Shown piece after piece: positions 26,610 to 36,219 of a stretch of 64,000 nucleotides of DNA; the stretch's first letter is position 1; each line of letters opens with the position of its first letter. The stretch spans positions 310,001 to 374,000 of the forward strand of contig CAWGFG010000002.1 of NCBI GenBank assembly GCA_963821815.1, in the 5' to 3' direction. Made by a program: the position numbers and the translations under genes. The stretch is from JASGTU01 sp963821815. Its GTDB lineage: Bacteria > Chloroflexota > Anaerolineae > Caldilineales > Caldilineaceae. The notes under the pieces are model-generated. The model saw only the letters and a program-made list of their open reading frames with translations. It was not told the origin of the DNA and ran no database searches.

Positions 26610-28586
26610 CTAAACGCGACCGAACGCCTTCTCTAGCTCACCAGCCGATAGCTGAATCATTGTCGGTCGTCCGTGCGGGCAGGTGCGCGGCGAGTCGCAA
26701 GCTTCCAGTTGACGCACGAGTTCTTTCATCTCGATATCGCTTAGCAACTGTCCAGCCTTGATGGCAGCGCGTTTGCACACCATCTTGACCAGACGCGCCT
26801 CGGTCTCTTCCGCAACCAGGTCGCGACGTTCGCCCAGTGACGAGACGATCTCCTCGATGACCCGCTGCGGATCCTGACCGGATAGCACAACCGGCACTGC
26901 CTGCACTAGGAAACTATCGCCGCCAAACGGCTCAATCTGGAATCCGATGCTGTTGAGCTGCTCCAGATAAAGCGCCACCAATCCGGTTGTTTCGTGCCCA
27001 ACGTGCAGCGTCACCGGCTCCAGCACATGCTGTGACATGACGCCGTCGGGCTTGTTATCCCGTCGCTGGTTCATGAACTGCTCATACAAAATGCGTTCAT
27101 GCGCAGCGTGCTGGTCGATGAGGAAAACGCCCTGCGGTCCCTCAGCAATGATGTACAGCGCGCCTACCTGTCCCACGACGCGCAGCGGTGGCAACTTGCC
27201 AGCTACGATTTTCGTCGCCTCCCGTGCTGGCTGCGACTCTGGGCCAACTTCAGGCGACGCATCTGGCATCGCTGGTTCAACCGATCGGCTCGGCTCTTCC
27301 GAGGCTGGCGACCATCCGTCTGTCAAATCATCACTTCGGGGACCGAGTGGCGGCGGTGCGAATGGCTGTGGCGTGGGCAAATTGAAATGAGCCTGTTGAC
27401 CTGCGTTGATGATTTGTTCTCGTCGTGCGCGCCACGCATCCAGTTCCGCCTGCGAATCCAGCACAGGCAGTCCTTCTAGGCGCGCATTCATGTCTGGTAT
27501 TGGCGCGTGCTCCAGCATAGCCTCCCGCACAGCCCTCTGCACTGCACTGAACGCCGCGCGTTCGTCCACAAAGCGCACTTGCGTCTTCTGCGGGTGCATG
27601 TTCACGTCTACCTGAGACGGGTCTACGTCGACGAAGACCACCGCCATGGGATATCGTCCAACTGGCAAGAGCGTGTGATATGCCTGCACCACGGCATGCG
27701 TCAGGCTGCGGTCCTCCACATAACGCCCATTCACAAACAGTTCGATTCCGGAGCGGTTAGCGCGCGTTAGGCTTGGCAGACTCGTGTAGCCGGACACCCG
27801 CAGTGGTTGCACTATCTTCTCAGTTGATAACGCGTCCTCGGCGGGCATGAAAACCACTTCATCCTGCATCGAAGCGGTCTCCAGTATAGCATTGCGACCG
27901 GGCAGCGTGTAGTCGCCAAACGGCTTCATCTGCTTGGCTTGCTCCAGCCCGCGTATCTGCACCAACACGTCGTACGCATCACCGCTGCCATTGGTGCGGA
28001 ACGTCTCACGACCATCGTTGGTGAGGATGAAACGACAGCCGGGGTAGGCTAGTGCGTAGCGTTGCACAATAGCCGAAATGCGACCGGATTCGGTGACCGC
28101 TTTGCGCAGAAACTTGCGGCGCGCGGGTACGTTGAAGAAGAGATGCTCCACGCTGACGCTTGTGCCTACCGGAGCGCCCGCCTTGCCCTCCTCGACCACT
28201 TCGCCGCCGTCGAGGCGCAGTTGCACCGCAACTTCGGCGCTGGTTTGGCGTGAGATCAACGTCATCTGGCTCACGGCTGCGATGCTGTAGAGCGCCTCGC
28301 CTCGGAAACCGAGCGTAGTGATATGGTTCAAGTCATCGGCCCGCAATACCTTGCTTGTGGCGTGCCGCTGCACGGCCAACTGTACTTCCGCAGGTGAAAT
28401 GCCGTGACCGTCATCGCCGACGCGCAGCAAGCGCTGTCCACCCTCGCGCAGGTCAATCCGAACCTCAGTGGCTCCTGCATCTAGGCTATTCTCGATGAGC
28501 TCTTTGGCCACGTTCGCCGGTCGTTCGACGACCTCCCCGGCGGCGATCTTGGCTGCTACATCAGGCGCAAGTACATGAATAGGCAT
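26610..28586 (-). CDS. mutL: DNA mismatch repair protein MutL
   Basis: GHKL ATPase of methyl-independent mismatch repair. 658 residues. N-terminal motifs: LAPDVAAKIAAGEVVERPANVAKELIENSLDAGA, GDDGHGISPA, TLGFRGEALYSIAAVS. The transducer domain has VNMHPQKTQVRF. The C-terminal domain carries the latent endonuclease motif DQHAAHERILYE (DQHAx2Ex4E), plus SDIEMKELVRQL and CPHGRP, so this MutL should nick DNA like B. subtilis MutL. A Pro/Ser/Glu-rich linker (about residues 395-460) joins the halves. TATAAT ends 6 nt before the ATG, with no Shine-Dalgarno, which predicts a leaderless mRNA. No mutS is nearby. Confidence 0.96.
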   Translation of the reverse strand: MPIHVLAPDVAAKIAAGEVVERPANVAKELIENSLDAGATEVRIDLREGGQRLLRVGDDGHGISPAEVQLAVQRHATSKVLRADDLNHITTLGFRGEALYSIAAVSQMTLISRQTSAEVAVQLRLDGGEVVEEGKAGAPVGTSVSVEHLFFNVPARRKFLRKAVTESGRISAIVQRYALAYPGCRFILTNDGRETFRTNGSGDAYDVLVQIRGLEQAKQMKPFGDYTLPGRNAILETASMQDEVVFMPAEDALSTEKIVQPLRVSGYTSLPSLTRANRSGIELFVNGRYVEDRSLTHAVVQAYHTLLPVGRYPMAVVFVDVDPSQVDVNMHPQKTQVRFVDERAAFSAVQRAVREAMLEHAPIPDMNARLEGLPVLDSQAELDAWRARREQIINAGQQAHFNLPTPQPFAPPPLGPRSDDLTDGWSPASEEPSRSVEPAMPDASPEVGPESQPAREATKIVAGKLPPLRVVGQVGALYIIAEGPQGVFLIDQHAAHERILYEQFMNQRRDNKPDGVMSQHVLEPVTLHVGHETTGLVALYLEQLNSIGFQIEPFGGDSFLVQAVPVVLSGQDPQRVIEEIVSSLGERRDLVAEETEARLVKMVCKRAAIKAGQLLSDIEMKELVRQLEACDSPRTCPHGRPTMIQLSAGELEKAFGRV

Positions 28587-28592
28587 GGCGGC

Positions 28593-28598
28593 ATTATA
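28593..28598 (-). promoter_or_regulatory. Extended -10 element, predicted leaderless mutL mRNA
   Basis: Minus-strand TGATATAAT (TGn extension), then GCCGCC and ATG. The remainder of the 450-bp gap to pdxS holds no gene I can support. Confidence 0.6.
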
Positions 28599-29037
28599 TC
28601 ACGGTCGTTACAGGTCTACATGCGCAGGCGCCGATCAACGGATGGAGCAACAGTCTCCCCGCGAAACCCGCAGCAGCAATATACGTATGGGCGCTGCATC
28701 TCTGTAGAATGGGCAGCCAGATTCGTTCCAATTACCGGCGACAATCATCGCGTCAAGTTTCAGAAACGGGGCGACATCACGCATACAGTCGTGGACAATC
28801 TCGACATTGTCGATCGCGCCACAAGTGCCGAGACGGCGATGGCCGTGCGCGATGTGATTCGACAGCTCTAGATGCAGTACGTAGGCTTGGGCGTACCGGA
28901 CATGCGCCGATAATGCAAGAATACATTAGTTGTGTACTTGCTACCGTTCGGGTGTAAAATCAACTACTGCAGTCCTAATTGTAGATATAACATCCCGCAT
29001 ATAGCGAGTTTAGCGCTTAGTAGAAATGAGGCACAGA

Positions 29038-29946
29038 ATGAGTAACAATGGACAGTTCGAGGGTGGCGCGACCGGCACGTTCGCCGTGAAGGCTGGCTTG
29101 GCGCAAATGCTCAAGGGCGGCGTTATTATGGACGTAGTCACGGCTGAGCATGCTCGGATCGCCGAAGAAGCCGGCGCCTGCGCTGTCATGGCGCTGGAGC
29201 GCGTGCCAGCCGACATTCGCAGGGATGGCGGTGTGGCGCGCATGAGCGATCCCCAAAAGATCCGCGAGATCATCGACGCAGTGACGATCCCCGTTATGGC
29301 CAAAGCGCGCATCGGCCACTTTGTGGAGGCGCAGATCCTGCAGGCGCTCGGCGTGGACTATATTGATGAGAGCGAAGTCCTGACGCCTGCCGACGAACAA
29401 AACCACATCAACAAGCATGATTTCAAAGTCCCGTTTGTGTGTGGATGTCGCAATCTTGGCGAGGCATTGCGCCGCATCTCGGAAGGTGCCGCCATGATTC
29501 GCACAAAGGGTGAGGCCGGCACCGGCAATGTGGTGGAAGCCGTTCGCCACGCACGCTCAGTCATTGGCGAAATCCGACGTATCAGCTCCATGGATGAGAA
29601 CGAACTTTTCGCCTATGCAAAAGACATACAGGCGCCCTACGCGCTCGTCAAACAAACGGCAGAGCTCGGTCGATTGCCGGTCGTCAACTTTGCAGCCGGC
29701 GGCGTCGCTACACCGGCAGATGCAGCGCTGATGATGCAACTCGGGTTGGACGGAGTGTTCGTAGGTTCCGGCATCTTCAAGAGCGATAACCCAGAAAAGC
29801 GCGCCAACGCCATCGTGCAAGCCGTAACGCACTTCAACGATCCGGATGTATTGGCTGAGGTAAGCACAGACTTGGGCGAAGCCATGGTTGGCATCAATTT
29901 GGATACGCTCGCAGACGCCGAAAAAATGGCGCTCCGAGGATGGTAG
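29038..29946 (+). CDS. pdxS: Pyridoxal 5'-phosphate synthase subunit PdxS
   Basis: Makes PLP from ribose 5-phosphate, glyceraldehyde 3-phosphate and ammonia. A TIM barrel of 302 residues from the ATG at 29038, chosen over one 12 nt upstream because GAGGCACA then acts as the Shine-Dalgarno. Seen: KAGLAQMLKGGVIMDVVTAEHARIA, VMALERVPADIRRDGGVARMSDP, Lys89 in VMAKARIGH (the site of the covalent sugar intermediate), EGAAMIRTKGEAGTGN with the second Lys, and the phosphate-binding GGVATPADAALMMQLG with DGVFVGSGIFKS. It overlaps pdxT by 7 nt, so the subunits are translationally coupled. Confidence 0.97.
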   Translation: MSNNGQFEGGATGTFAVKAGLAQMLKGGVIMDVVTAEHARIAEEAGACAVMALERVPADIRRDGGVARMSDPQKIREIIDAVTIPVMAKARIGHFVEAQILQALGVDYIDESEVLTPADEQNHINKHDFKVPFVCGCRNLGEALRRISEGAAMIRTKGEAGTGNVVEAVRHARSVIGEIRRISSMDENELFAYAKDIQAPYALVKQTAELGRLPVVNFAAGGVATPADAALMMQLGLDGVFVGSGIFKSDNPEKRANAIVQAVTHFNDPDVLAEVSTDLGEAMVGINLDTLADAEKMALRGW

Positions 29947-30599
29947 TTAACCTATACCGTGACCGACCCGACATTGTAGACGGGCCGGTCATCGGCGTAT
30001 TGGCGCTGCAAGGCGCATTCGCAGAACATATTCAACAACTGGGTCGAGTCGGTGCACGCGGCGTCGAGGTTCGCAAGCCGCAACAACTCGCCGACATAGA
30101 CGGGCTCATCATCCCAGGCGGGGAGAGCACCACCATGGGCCTCATCGCACAACGCTGGGGCCTGGTCGATCCGCTGAAAGAATGGGTGCACGCGGGCAGG
30201 CCTACCTGGGGCACTTGCGCTGGCATGATCCTGCTAGCAGATCACGCTGAAGGGCAGAAGCAAGACGGTCAACCGCTCATCGGCGGTCTGGACGTCACGG
30301 TCAATCGAAACTACTTCGGACGGCAGGTGGATAGCTTCCAGGGCATGCTTTCCGCGCCTGCAATAGGTGATACGCTGTTCGAAGCCGTCTTCATTCGCGC
30401 ACCGGCCATTATGAGCGTGGGAGCTTCTGTTGATGTGCTGTCCCGGCTACCGCAGAACCCGTCCGTAATTGTGGCTGTACGTCAGGGTGACATTCTTGCC
30501 ACGGCGTTCCATCCCGAACTCACGCTGGACACTCGCTGGCACGCCTACTTCACACAGATGGTGGCGGAAGCCCTGGAGAGTTCACTGCGCGTCGAATGA
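29940..30599 (+). CDS. pdxT: Pyridoxal 5'-phosphate synthase glutaminase subunit PdxT
   Basis: Class I glutaminase that supplies ammonia to PdxS. 219 residues; about 14 extra residues precede the usual start of the fold (VIGVLALQGAFAEH). The nucleophile is Cys93 in WGTCAGMILLA; the GGESTTMG oxyanion motif is at about 60-66, and the His/Glu pair is in ATAFHPELTLD. The start ATG lies inside the end of pdxS. A 7-bp inverted repeat (30598-30604 with 30614-30620) lies at the stop codon but lacks a U tract. Confidence 0.96.
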   Translation: MVVNLYRDRPDIVDGPVIGVLALQGAFAEHIQQLGRVGARGVEVRKPQQLADIDGLIIPGGESTTMGLIAQRWGLVDPLKEWVHAGRPTWGTCAGMILLADHAEGQKQDGQPLIGGLDVTVNRNYFGRQVDSFQGMLSAPAIGDTLFEAVFIRAPAIMSVGASVDVLSRLPQNPSVIVAVRQGDILATAFHPELTLDTRWHAYFTQMVAEALESSLRVE

Positions 30600-30692
30600 C
30601 CGGTCAACTCTGTACCGGTCGCTCAGTGCTTATGAAGTGTTGTAGCTGGTTTTGCTGAAGGGCGATCTGGGTCGTAGGAGCCAGTGCGCTCG

Positions 30693-31577
30693 TCAGTCCA
30701 TAACCGTGGAGAGCAACAACGAATCCACATACAGAAACGCCCGCTTGTCGCAGTCCGTCTCCACCCAAAAGAGCGGATTGATCATGCACCATAGGTTGGC
30801 CATAGCCGGCATGGTCATAGGCCGGATGGTCGATAGATCAAACGTGCGGTCGTTACAGCGCAGCCCCAAGTAAGCCATATCCGCTAGATCGAAGTCCAGA
30901 CAGAAGTAGTGCCAATTCTGCTTTGTCGCGATCTCGTTGTAGCAGAGCGTTTGGTCGCCGTCAGGGATATCTTCCCAGTTGTCTGGGGAGAGATGAAAGT
31001 GCGACACAGTTTTGCCGCTGTCACCAATGTCGCGCATGGGCGAACGCTTCTCCTTAAACTGCCACTTCGCCATCTGCTCGCCCTGAAACGCATTGAGATA
31101 GCGGATGTGCGGCATGACGCGCAGCCGTTCGCCACTTTCCCTATCGCCGACCTGCAGGTCAAATAAGAAGCCGAAGGCCCGCACATCCGTCTCTGACAGC
31201 AAAAGCTCATTCGCCTCCGGTTTGAACGTAAAGTAGGCCTCGAAGCGCAAACGGGTAGCCTGCCGAAAAGTCAAGCGCTTGAGACCCACAGAAAACGAGC
31301 CGGTCTTTGCCCGCGTGGCTAGCTTCATGGCGTATGTGCCACTGAACGAACCGGCTGTGCCCGTGTCCCAAGTCGTGAGGTTACTCAGCATGGGCGGTCG
31401 CAGGTCCTGATACTCCGGTAGCACCGAGTCCAGCGTGTGCTCGTAGTTGCCGATAAGCGGAATCCAGCCGTTTAGCCCCGTGTCAAAATCGTCATAGAAC
31501 AGAATCCGATCCAGCGGATCGAATCGACTTAGGGCAGGGTTCGCGTTTCGCAAGGCTTGTAGTATTTCTGATGACAC
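30693..31577 (-). CDS. Unknown protein, probable beta-sandwich
   Basis: 294 residues from a GTG at 31577, which has GGAG 7 nt upstream; a TTG two codons earlier is also possible. I do not recognise the function. Visible: FYDDFDTGLNGWIPLIGNYE at the start, as in proteins with a concanavalin-like carbohydrate-binding fold, then alternating strands rich in aromatic residues (FEAYFTFKPEAN, GFLFDLQVGDR, WHYFCLDFDLADM). No signal peptide. It follows 31665-31997 on the same strand with an 81-nt gap, and both lie behind the permease-Usp gene, so the three may form one transcript. I recall similar proteins in Chloroflexota but cannot name a verified family. Confidence 0.65.
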   Translation of the reverse strand: MSSEILQALRNANPALSRFDPLDRILFYDDFDTGLNGWIPLIGNYEHTLDSVLPEYQDLRPPMLSNLTTWDTGTAGSFSGTYAMKLATRAKTGSFSVGLKRLTFRQATRLRFEAYFTFKPEANELLLSETDVRAFGFLFDLQVGDRESGERLRVMPHIRYLNAFQGEQMAKWQFKEKRSPMRDIGDSGKTVSHFHLSPDNWEDIPDGDQTLCYNEIATKQNWHYFCLDFDLADMAYLGLRCNDRTFDLSTIRPMTMPAMANLWCMINPLFWVETDCDKRAFLYVDSLLLSTVMD

Positions 31578-31664
31578 GCTCAATCTCCTATCTGGGCGTA
31601 CTGGTACGGAACTGGCAAGGCTGGCTGCAGACTGTGTTGCTGCAGGATACGGAACGCCAGGCGG

Positions 31665-31997
31665 CTATTCCTTCAATGCCAGGTAGACGATGACCTTTAT
31701 TTCTGCGCCTGCCTGCAACTGACCGGCGAGACGCACCCATCCGCCAAAGTGAGTTAGCCGCTGATAGGAAATTTCCGGCTCGATGGGAAGCCGTATCCCG
31801 TCACCCTCATCGCACCAGTGGATGCCGTCCGGGGATAGCTGTATACGCGCCGAATAGCCGGAGCGGACGCCGCGCACCTCCAGCGCCCGAATGAAGAAAA
31901 TCGCCTCGGACGCCCAGGCAACTTCACATGGCTCTGTAACGAACTCATTCTGCCATACCGTGTTGCGCTCAAGGACGATTGTCTGGCTTTGTCGCAT
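31665..31997 (-). CDS. Small unknown protein, probable beta-sandwich
   Basis: 110 residues with a strong GAGGAGAA before the ATG at 31997. The sequence alternates hydrophobic residues as in a beta sandwich (EAIFFIRALEVRGVRSGYSARIQLS, GGWVRLAGQLQAGAEIKVIVYLALKE). The segment IQLSPDGIHWCDEGDG resembles discoidin/phage-tail-like display motifs, but this is not decisive. No signal peptide. Located 78 nt after the permease-Usp gene, same strand. Confidence 0.6.
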   Translation of the reverse strand: MRQSQTIVLERNTVWQNEFVTEPCEVAWASEAIFFIRALEVRGVRSGYSARIQLSPDGIHWCDEGDGIRLPIEPEISYQRLTHFGGWVRLAGQLQAGAEIKVIVYLALKE

Positions 31998-32075
31998 ATT
32001 GCGTTCTCCTCTGAGTTCTTTTGCAGAATCTGGTCTGCTCGCAGTATCGTGGCGTGAATTGCTGACCTCGCCACG

Positions 32076-34658
32076 CTACTCCCTAATGGTGCGTACTGTC
32101 GTAAACGTGAAGAAGAGCAATACAACTATGTAAAGTACTGCCCCGTACCATGTGGCATTCGTACCATAGCCAAAGTACATTGTCAGTACCGCCACCAGGG
32201 CTAGAACGGCGGACACAAGCGTCGAAAGAGATTGTCGAAATGTCGGCGGTCTTAATCGGTGCGCTTCCGAATGCGGCACGAGAATGCCCTGTTCGGTTAG
32301 TTCCCTTTCCGCAGTAGGGTGCACTACACGATAACCGCCCCTCAGATAGTGGCGTATCCGGAAGATGCCATATTCGACGCTGCCGCTCCGTGGCTGCACC
32401 AGGACCATCGGCGGAACCACCTGGTCGGCAAACTGGGCTGGACGGCTGCCCATTAAATGCTGTTTCAACCAACTGTCCCGCGTCATGCCGACGATCAGAC
32501 AATCATAATCCTCGCTTGCATCGACAATTGAGGCCACCACGTCGCCGCTTTTCTTGGTCAATACCTGGACGTTCAGCGTTTCTCGGTCCAACTTAAGTTT
32601 ATCAGACGCTAATGCTTTCTGAACTTGTTCGTTCAATGTATCCAAGAATTCAGACTGCTCTGATTCACTTGTCTCGGCGCCAAAGACGTGCAGCACATCA
32701 ACGGCGCTGCACACGCCGTCGCAGAAGTTGTCTGCCGCGCTTAACGCCGTCCCCACCTGCATGGGATCAGCAATGGGGATGAGGATGCGCTCGAACGGCG
32801 GCGTGCGATCGGTCTGCACGATAAGCGATTCGCAGTTGACTTCATGAACAATACGGTCGATGTTGGAGCCAATGTAAGACGAAGTCGACTGGCTATCGCC
32901 GCGCCAGCCAACGATAAGCAGGTCTATCTGGTGTTCGGCGGTCGTCTGAATAATCGCGTCGGCAGCATTGTGGGCGATGCGCACTAGCGTCTGAACCGGA
33001 ACGTCTGTCGACTCCAAACGCGAAGCTGCCTCTTCCATCAGCGCGCGGCTCTCGCGCTGATAGCGCTGACCGCCAGAAAGCGGAAGCTGATCCGGGACGG
33101 TAATCACATGCAATAGCACAATCCTGCCGTCATGCCGTTTTGCCGCCTCCACGGCGGGTTGCAACAGAACAGGCAAAGAAGCCGGATTGGCGATGGGCAC
33201 GAGTACAGAAAACCGGTTCTCGACAGGTTGAAGGGACATGCGCTCTTCAAGAATAATTGGCGTACGTTCCTTGTCCGCCTTGTGCGGTTTCGTATACAGA
33301 TAGTAGATGACGAAGCCGACGGCTAGCCAGGCTAATGTGAAGTACCAGGCTTTTGGCGAGTATTGAAACATGAAGATGGCAAGCAAGAACTTAATGAATA
33401 TCACCATAATCGGCACGATCGGGAAAAACGGCATCATATAGCCATAGCGCAGCCGTTCACCATACTTGCGGCGGATGATGATGACCGCCAGATTGACCTG
33501 TAGGAAGAGCAGCAGGAACATGACATCGGCTGCCGCGGCTACGTCTTCAATCGGAATGACGATAGCCATGAAGAGGATGAGCGCGCCGCTAAACATCAAC
33601 GCTTTGTACGGCGTACGCGTGCGAGGATTCACATCTGCGAACGCCTTGGGCAGATTATGGTCACGGCCCATGGCAAACGATACGCGCGTCGATGAGAACG
33701 TCGTCGCATTGAGCGCGCTCATGGTCGATAGAATACCGCCCGCCAGCAATAGTATCGTGCCCAACGGCATGAACTGTCTGGCAGCTTCGGCAACGCCCAA
33801 CTCAGCGTGTTCCGCCAGCCACATGTACGTCGGGACGCCTGGCTCCGCTTCTACTGCGCCGATAGCCACAAAAGCTACAAGCATGTAGATGGGAATGACC
33901 ACCGCTAGCGAAAGAAAGACAGCCTTCGGGATATTCGTGCGCGGACTCTTTACCTCTTCGCCCGCTTGGACGATGATTTCATACCCCTCGAACGCGATAA
34001 ACGTAAGCCCCATGGCGGTAAAAATGCCGCCGAGCCCGTTCGGCGCAAAGTCGGTGAACTTCTCTAGGAACTCGGGATTGTGATAGATGGCCCACATGCC
34101 GCTGGCGATGAAGAAGCCGAGAATGATGATCTTCAGCACTGTGACGATGTTGCCAGCCATACCTGTCTCGGAGACGCCGCGGAAGTTGATGCCCAGGAAG
34201 ATGAGGATGATAATGACCGCGAATAGCTTGTGCGCGATCGCACTTTCAGTACCGAAGAACGGCACGCCAAGCTCAGTCAATACCAGAGTGATATAGGAAC
34301 CAAAGCCGAGCGCGTACAGGCTACCTGCGACCGCATGTGCAAACCAACTCATCCAGCCAGCTTGGAACGCATTGGGTCCGGGCAACGCCTCGCGCACCCA
34401 AAGATAACCGCCACCTGCTTCCGGAATCGCCGAACCGAGTTCGGCATATGCCATTGCCGTGAAAACTGTGATGATACCGTTTAGGGAAAACGCCAGAATG
34501 AGCGCAGGACCCGCCGCGCCTGCTGCAATGCCTGTTAGCACGAAGATCCCGGCGCCGATCATTGCGCCGACGCCGATCATCGTGACATCGAACAATGAGA
34601 GATCGCGACTGAGTTCCGTCTGAACTGTGGTGTCTGGAGCTACTGATGGAGTTGACAT
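32076..34658 (-). CDS. APC-family amino-acid permease fused to two universal-stress (Usp) domains
   Basis: 860 residues. Residues 20-455 form a twelve-helix APC transporter: LSLFDVTMIGVGAMIGAGIFVLTG (substrate-site GxG on helix 1), GGGYLWVREALPG, FIAFEGYEIIVQAGEEVKSP, and FAMGRDHNLPKAFADVNP. From about 470 come two Usp domains: RFSVLVPIANPASLPVLLQPA with GWRGDSQSTSSYIGSNIDRI, then FERILIPIADPMQVGTALSA with IVGMTRDSWLKQHLMGSRPA; the G-x-R-G-x(9)-G-S nucleotide loop is only partly kept. A C-terminal pair of TM helices (LVSAVLALVAVLTMYFGYG ...) ends it. Usp domains may let stress or ATP/cAMP levels gate transport; that is inference. Start Shine-Dalgarno is weak. Confidence 0.88.
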   Translation of the reverse strand: MSTPSVAPDTTVQTELSRDLSLFDVTMIGVGAMIGAGIFVLTGIAAGAAGPALILAFSLNGIITVFTAMAYAELGSAIPEAGGGYLWVREALPGPNAFQAGWMSWFAHAVAGSLYALGFGSYITLVLTELGVPFFGTESAIAHKLFAVIIILIFLGINFRGVSETGMAGNIVTVLKIIILGFFIASGMWAIYHNPEFLEKFTDFAPNGLGGIFTAMGLTFIAFEGYEIIVQAGEEVKSPRTNIPKAVFLSLAVVIPIYMLVAFVAIGAVEAEPGVPTYMWLAEHAELGVAEAARQFMPLGTILLLAGGILSTMSALNATTFSSTRVSFAMGRDHNLPKAFADVNPRTRTPYKALMFSGALILFMAIVIPIEDVAAAADVMFLLLFLQVNLAVIIIRRKYGERLRYGYMMPFFPIVPIMVIFIKFLLAIFMFQYSPKAWYFTLAWLAVGFVIYYLYTKPHKADKERTPIILEERMSLQPVENRFSVLVPIANPASLPVLLQPAVEAAKRHDGRIVLLHVITVPDQLPLSGGQRYQRESRALMEEAASRLESTDVPVQTLVRIAHNAADAIIQTTAEHQIDLLIVGWRGDSQSTSSYIGSNIDRIVHEVNCESLIVQTDRTPPFERILIPIADPMQVGTALSAADNFCDGVCSAVDVLHVFGAETSESEQSEFLDTLNEQVQKALASDKLKLDRETLNVQVLTKKSGDVVASIVDASEDYDCLIVGMTRDSWLKQHLMGSRPAQFADQVVPPMVLVQPRSGSVEYGIFRIRHYLRGGYRVVHPTAERELTEQGILVPHSEAHRLRPPTFRQSLSTLVSAVLALVAVLTMYFGYGTNATWYGAVLYIVVLLFFTFTTVRTIRE

Positions 34659-34891
34659 AGTCTCGCTTAAGGGTTGCGTTTCGTTTGGAAGCGCGGCACA
34701 GGATAGTGCTACTTCCGCGCTCGCATGACAGTATCAGTTGACACCATCATTGCGATTAGCATCTGCTTCGTATGAGATCTGCCTACATGCCAATTCTGTG
34801 TAGAGTACCGGGCGGCCTGCTCAGAATAATACAACACATTCTATCGCACAGGCCCAAAGCCCCCAATCGCGCATACGCCAGCAACTTCTAC

Positions 34892-34920
34892 TTGACAGTC
34901 ACTATACCCTCTACTAGGAT
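34892..34920 (+). promoter_or_regulatory. Sigma-70-type promoter for the 35011 gene
   Basis: TTGACA, 17-nt spacer, TAGGAT. Transcription would start near 34928, leaving an 83-nt 5' UTR. The rest of the 352-bp gap has no gene. Confidence 0.6.
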
Positions 34921-35010
34921 ACGATCACCGTGATGTATTTCAGCCGCAGCGTCCAACAGCGCACAAATCACGAACGAAACTTGAACAGTGCAAATTTGTG
35001 AGAAGAATAA

Positions 35011-36135
35011 ATGAGACATTTCTGGGTCATTGCACTCTTTGCCTCCGCAGCGCTCTTAGGCAGCCTGTTCCTTACGGTTCAGATAGCCATAGCCTCCTCA
35101 CTGCACGTTGAGCACCAGCAGATAGAAACCGTTCAACCGGAAAAGTATCCGGCTGGCGACGGTGTGCCGCTTGCGACACCGCTCCTCCCTACTCAGCATC
35201 TCGGGCGCCTCAACCCGTATACGGCTCTGGGCTCAGACTCATCTATAACAGAAACTGTCACTGTCACAGTACGCGCAACCATTACCGAACGTATGACCAC
35301 TCTCGCCCAGCACTGGGACGAGCTCTCGCCCTACCACCAAACCACGTGGCTCACCTATTATGGCCGGCCCAACATTCCGGTCATGGGCATCCTGGGCGAG
35401 CTCGAAATCGCCGACTTAATAGATGCGCTGCAAGAAAAGTCTCGCGAATATGAACAGGCCAATGGCAACGACCTCAGCGTAACCCCTGCCATCCATCTCG
35501 TCTACGGCATGGCCACCAAGGCGCCTGGCGACGACAATAGCCATCTCGCCTTCCTAGACGGCGCCTTGGTAACCGACTACATCACCATGGCTGCTGAATC
35601 AAACATCAAGGTTATACTCGACGTGCAGATCGGCGCACTGTCACCATCTGAATCTATCTCCAGGGCGCTCCCCTATCTAGAATATGAGAATGTGCATCTG
35701 GCTATTGATCCGGAGTTTGCCATGGTGCATTCTGGTCAGTACTGGCCTGGTGATCCCATCGGCTATGTGACCGCCGAGCAGGTCAACGACGTTCAGTCCG
35801 TGATACAGCGCTACATGCGCAAGCATCGCATTCCCGGGGAACGCGTGCTTCTCGTGCACCAGTTCCAGAGCAATATGATCCTCAACCCTGAGGAGATCGA
35901 TCAAGGCTACACACAGGTGGCTGTGACCATTTCCGTTGACGGTTGGGGCGGTCCCTGGGCCAAGATATCCAAGTACAATTCCTTTATCACCACGGACTCG
36001 CCATTCGCCGCGTTCAAATTATTCTATGGCTGGGACGAGCCCATACTTACTCCTGCGCAGGCACTGGGCGAAGAGGCGATGCCGGATTCAGACCAGTTCA
36101 TCGACGTTACGCCGAATATGATCATCTATCAGTAA
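35011..36135 (+). CDS. Secreted protein of unknown function
   Basis: 374 residues. Residues 1-30 are a signal peptide (MRHFWVIALFASAALLGSLF, ending near IAIASS). The mature part begins with a flexible 60-residue stretch, then a domain with alternating helices and strands reminiscent of a TIM barrel: TTWLTYYGRPNIPVMGILGE, AIHLVYGMATKAPGDDNSH, IKVILDVQIG, NVHLAIDPEFAM, RVLLVHQFQSNMI, and VAVTISVDGWGGPWAKI. The last five elements resemble glycoside-hydrolase-like barrels with a conserved Asp at DPEF, but no catalytic pair can be assigned. Similar secreted proteins occur in other bacteria as hypotheticals. It has its own promoter and is followed by tandem hairpins. Confidence 0.75.
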   Translation: MRHFWVIALFASAALLGSLFLTVQIAIASSLHVEHQQIETVQPEKYPAGDGVPLATPLLPTQHLGRLNPYTALGSDSSITETVTVTVRATITERMTTLAQHWDELSPYHQTTWLTYYGRPNIPVMGILGELEIADLIDALQEKSREYEQANGNDLSVTPAIHLVYGMATKAPGDDNSHLAFLDGALVTDYITMAAESNIKVILDVQIGALSPSESISRALPYLEYENVHLAIDPEFAMVHSGQYWPGDPIGYVTAEQVNDVQSVIQRYMRKHRIPGERVLLVHQFQSNMILNPEEIDQGYTQVAVTISVDGWGGPWAKISKYNSFITTDSPFAAFKLFYGWDEPILTPAQALGEEAMPDSDQFIDVTPNMIIYQ

Positions 36136-36171
36136 CGGTCTATTTATCGCGCTGACCCTCTGAAGAAAATC

Positions 36172-36219
36172 CTGGAATAGTAACCGAAATAGAAACTGGA
36201 ATAGCAATTGAAATAGAAA
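36172..36219 (+). repeat. 24-bp direct repeat, two copies
   Basis: Copies at 36172-36195 and 36196-36219 are identical except for three positions; both end GAAATAGAAA. The second copy ends within the left arm of the following hairpin. Confidence 0.85.

Noticed and set aside
28575..28871. 98-codon plus-strand frame between mutL and pdxS
   Set aside because: Overlaps the mutL start and leaderless promoter, no Shine-Dalgarno, no recognisable domain; only its last 40 codons look mildly coding-like.
30598..30620. Terminator after pdxT
   Set aside because: A 7-bp stem is present, but there is no U tract on either strand.
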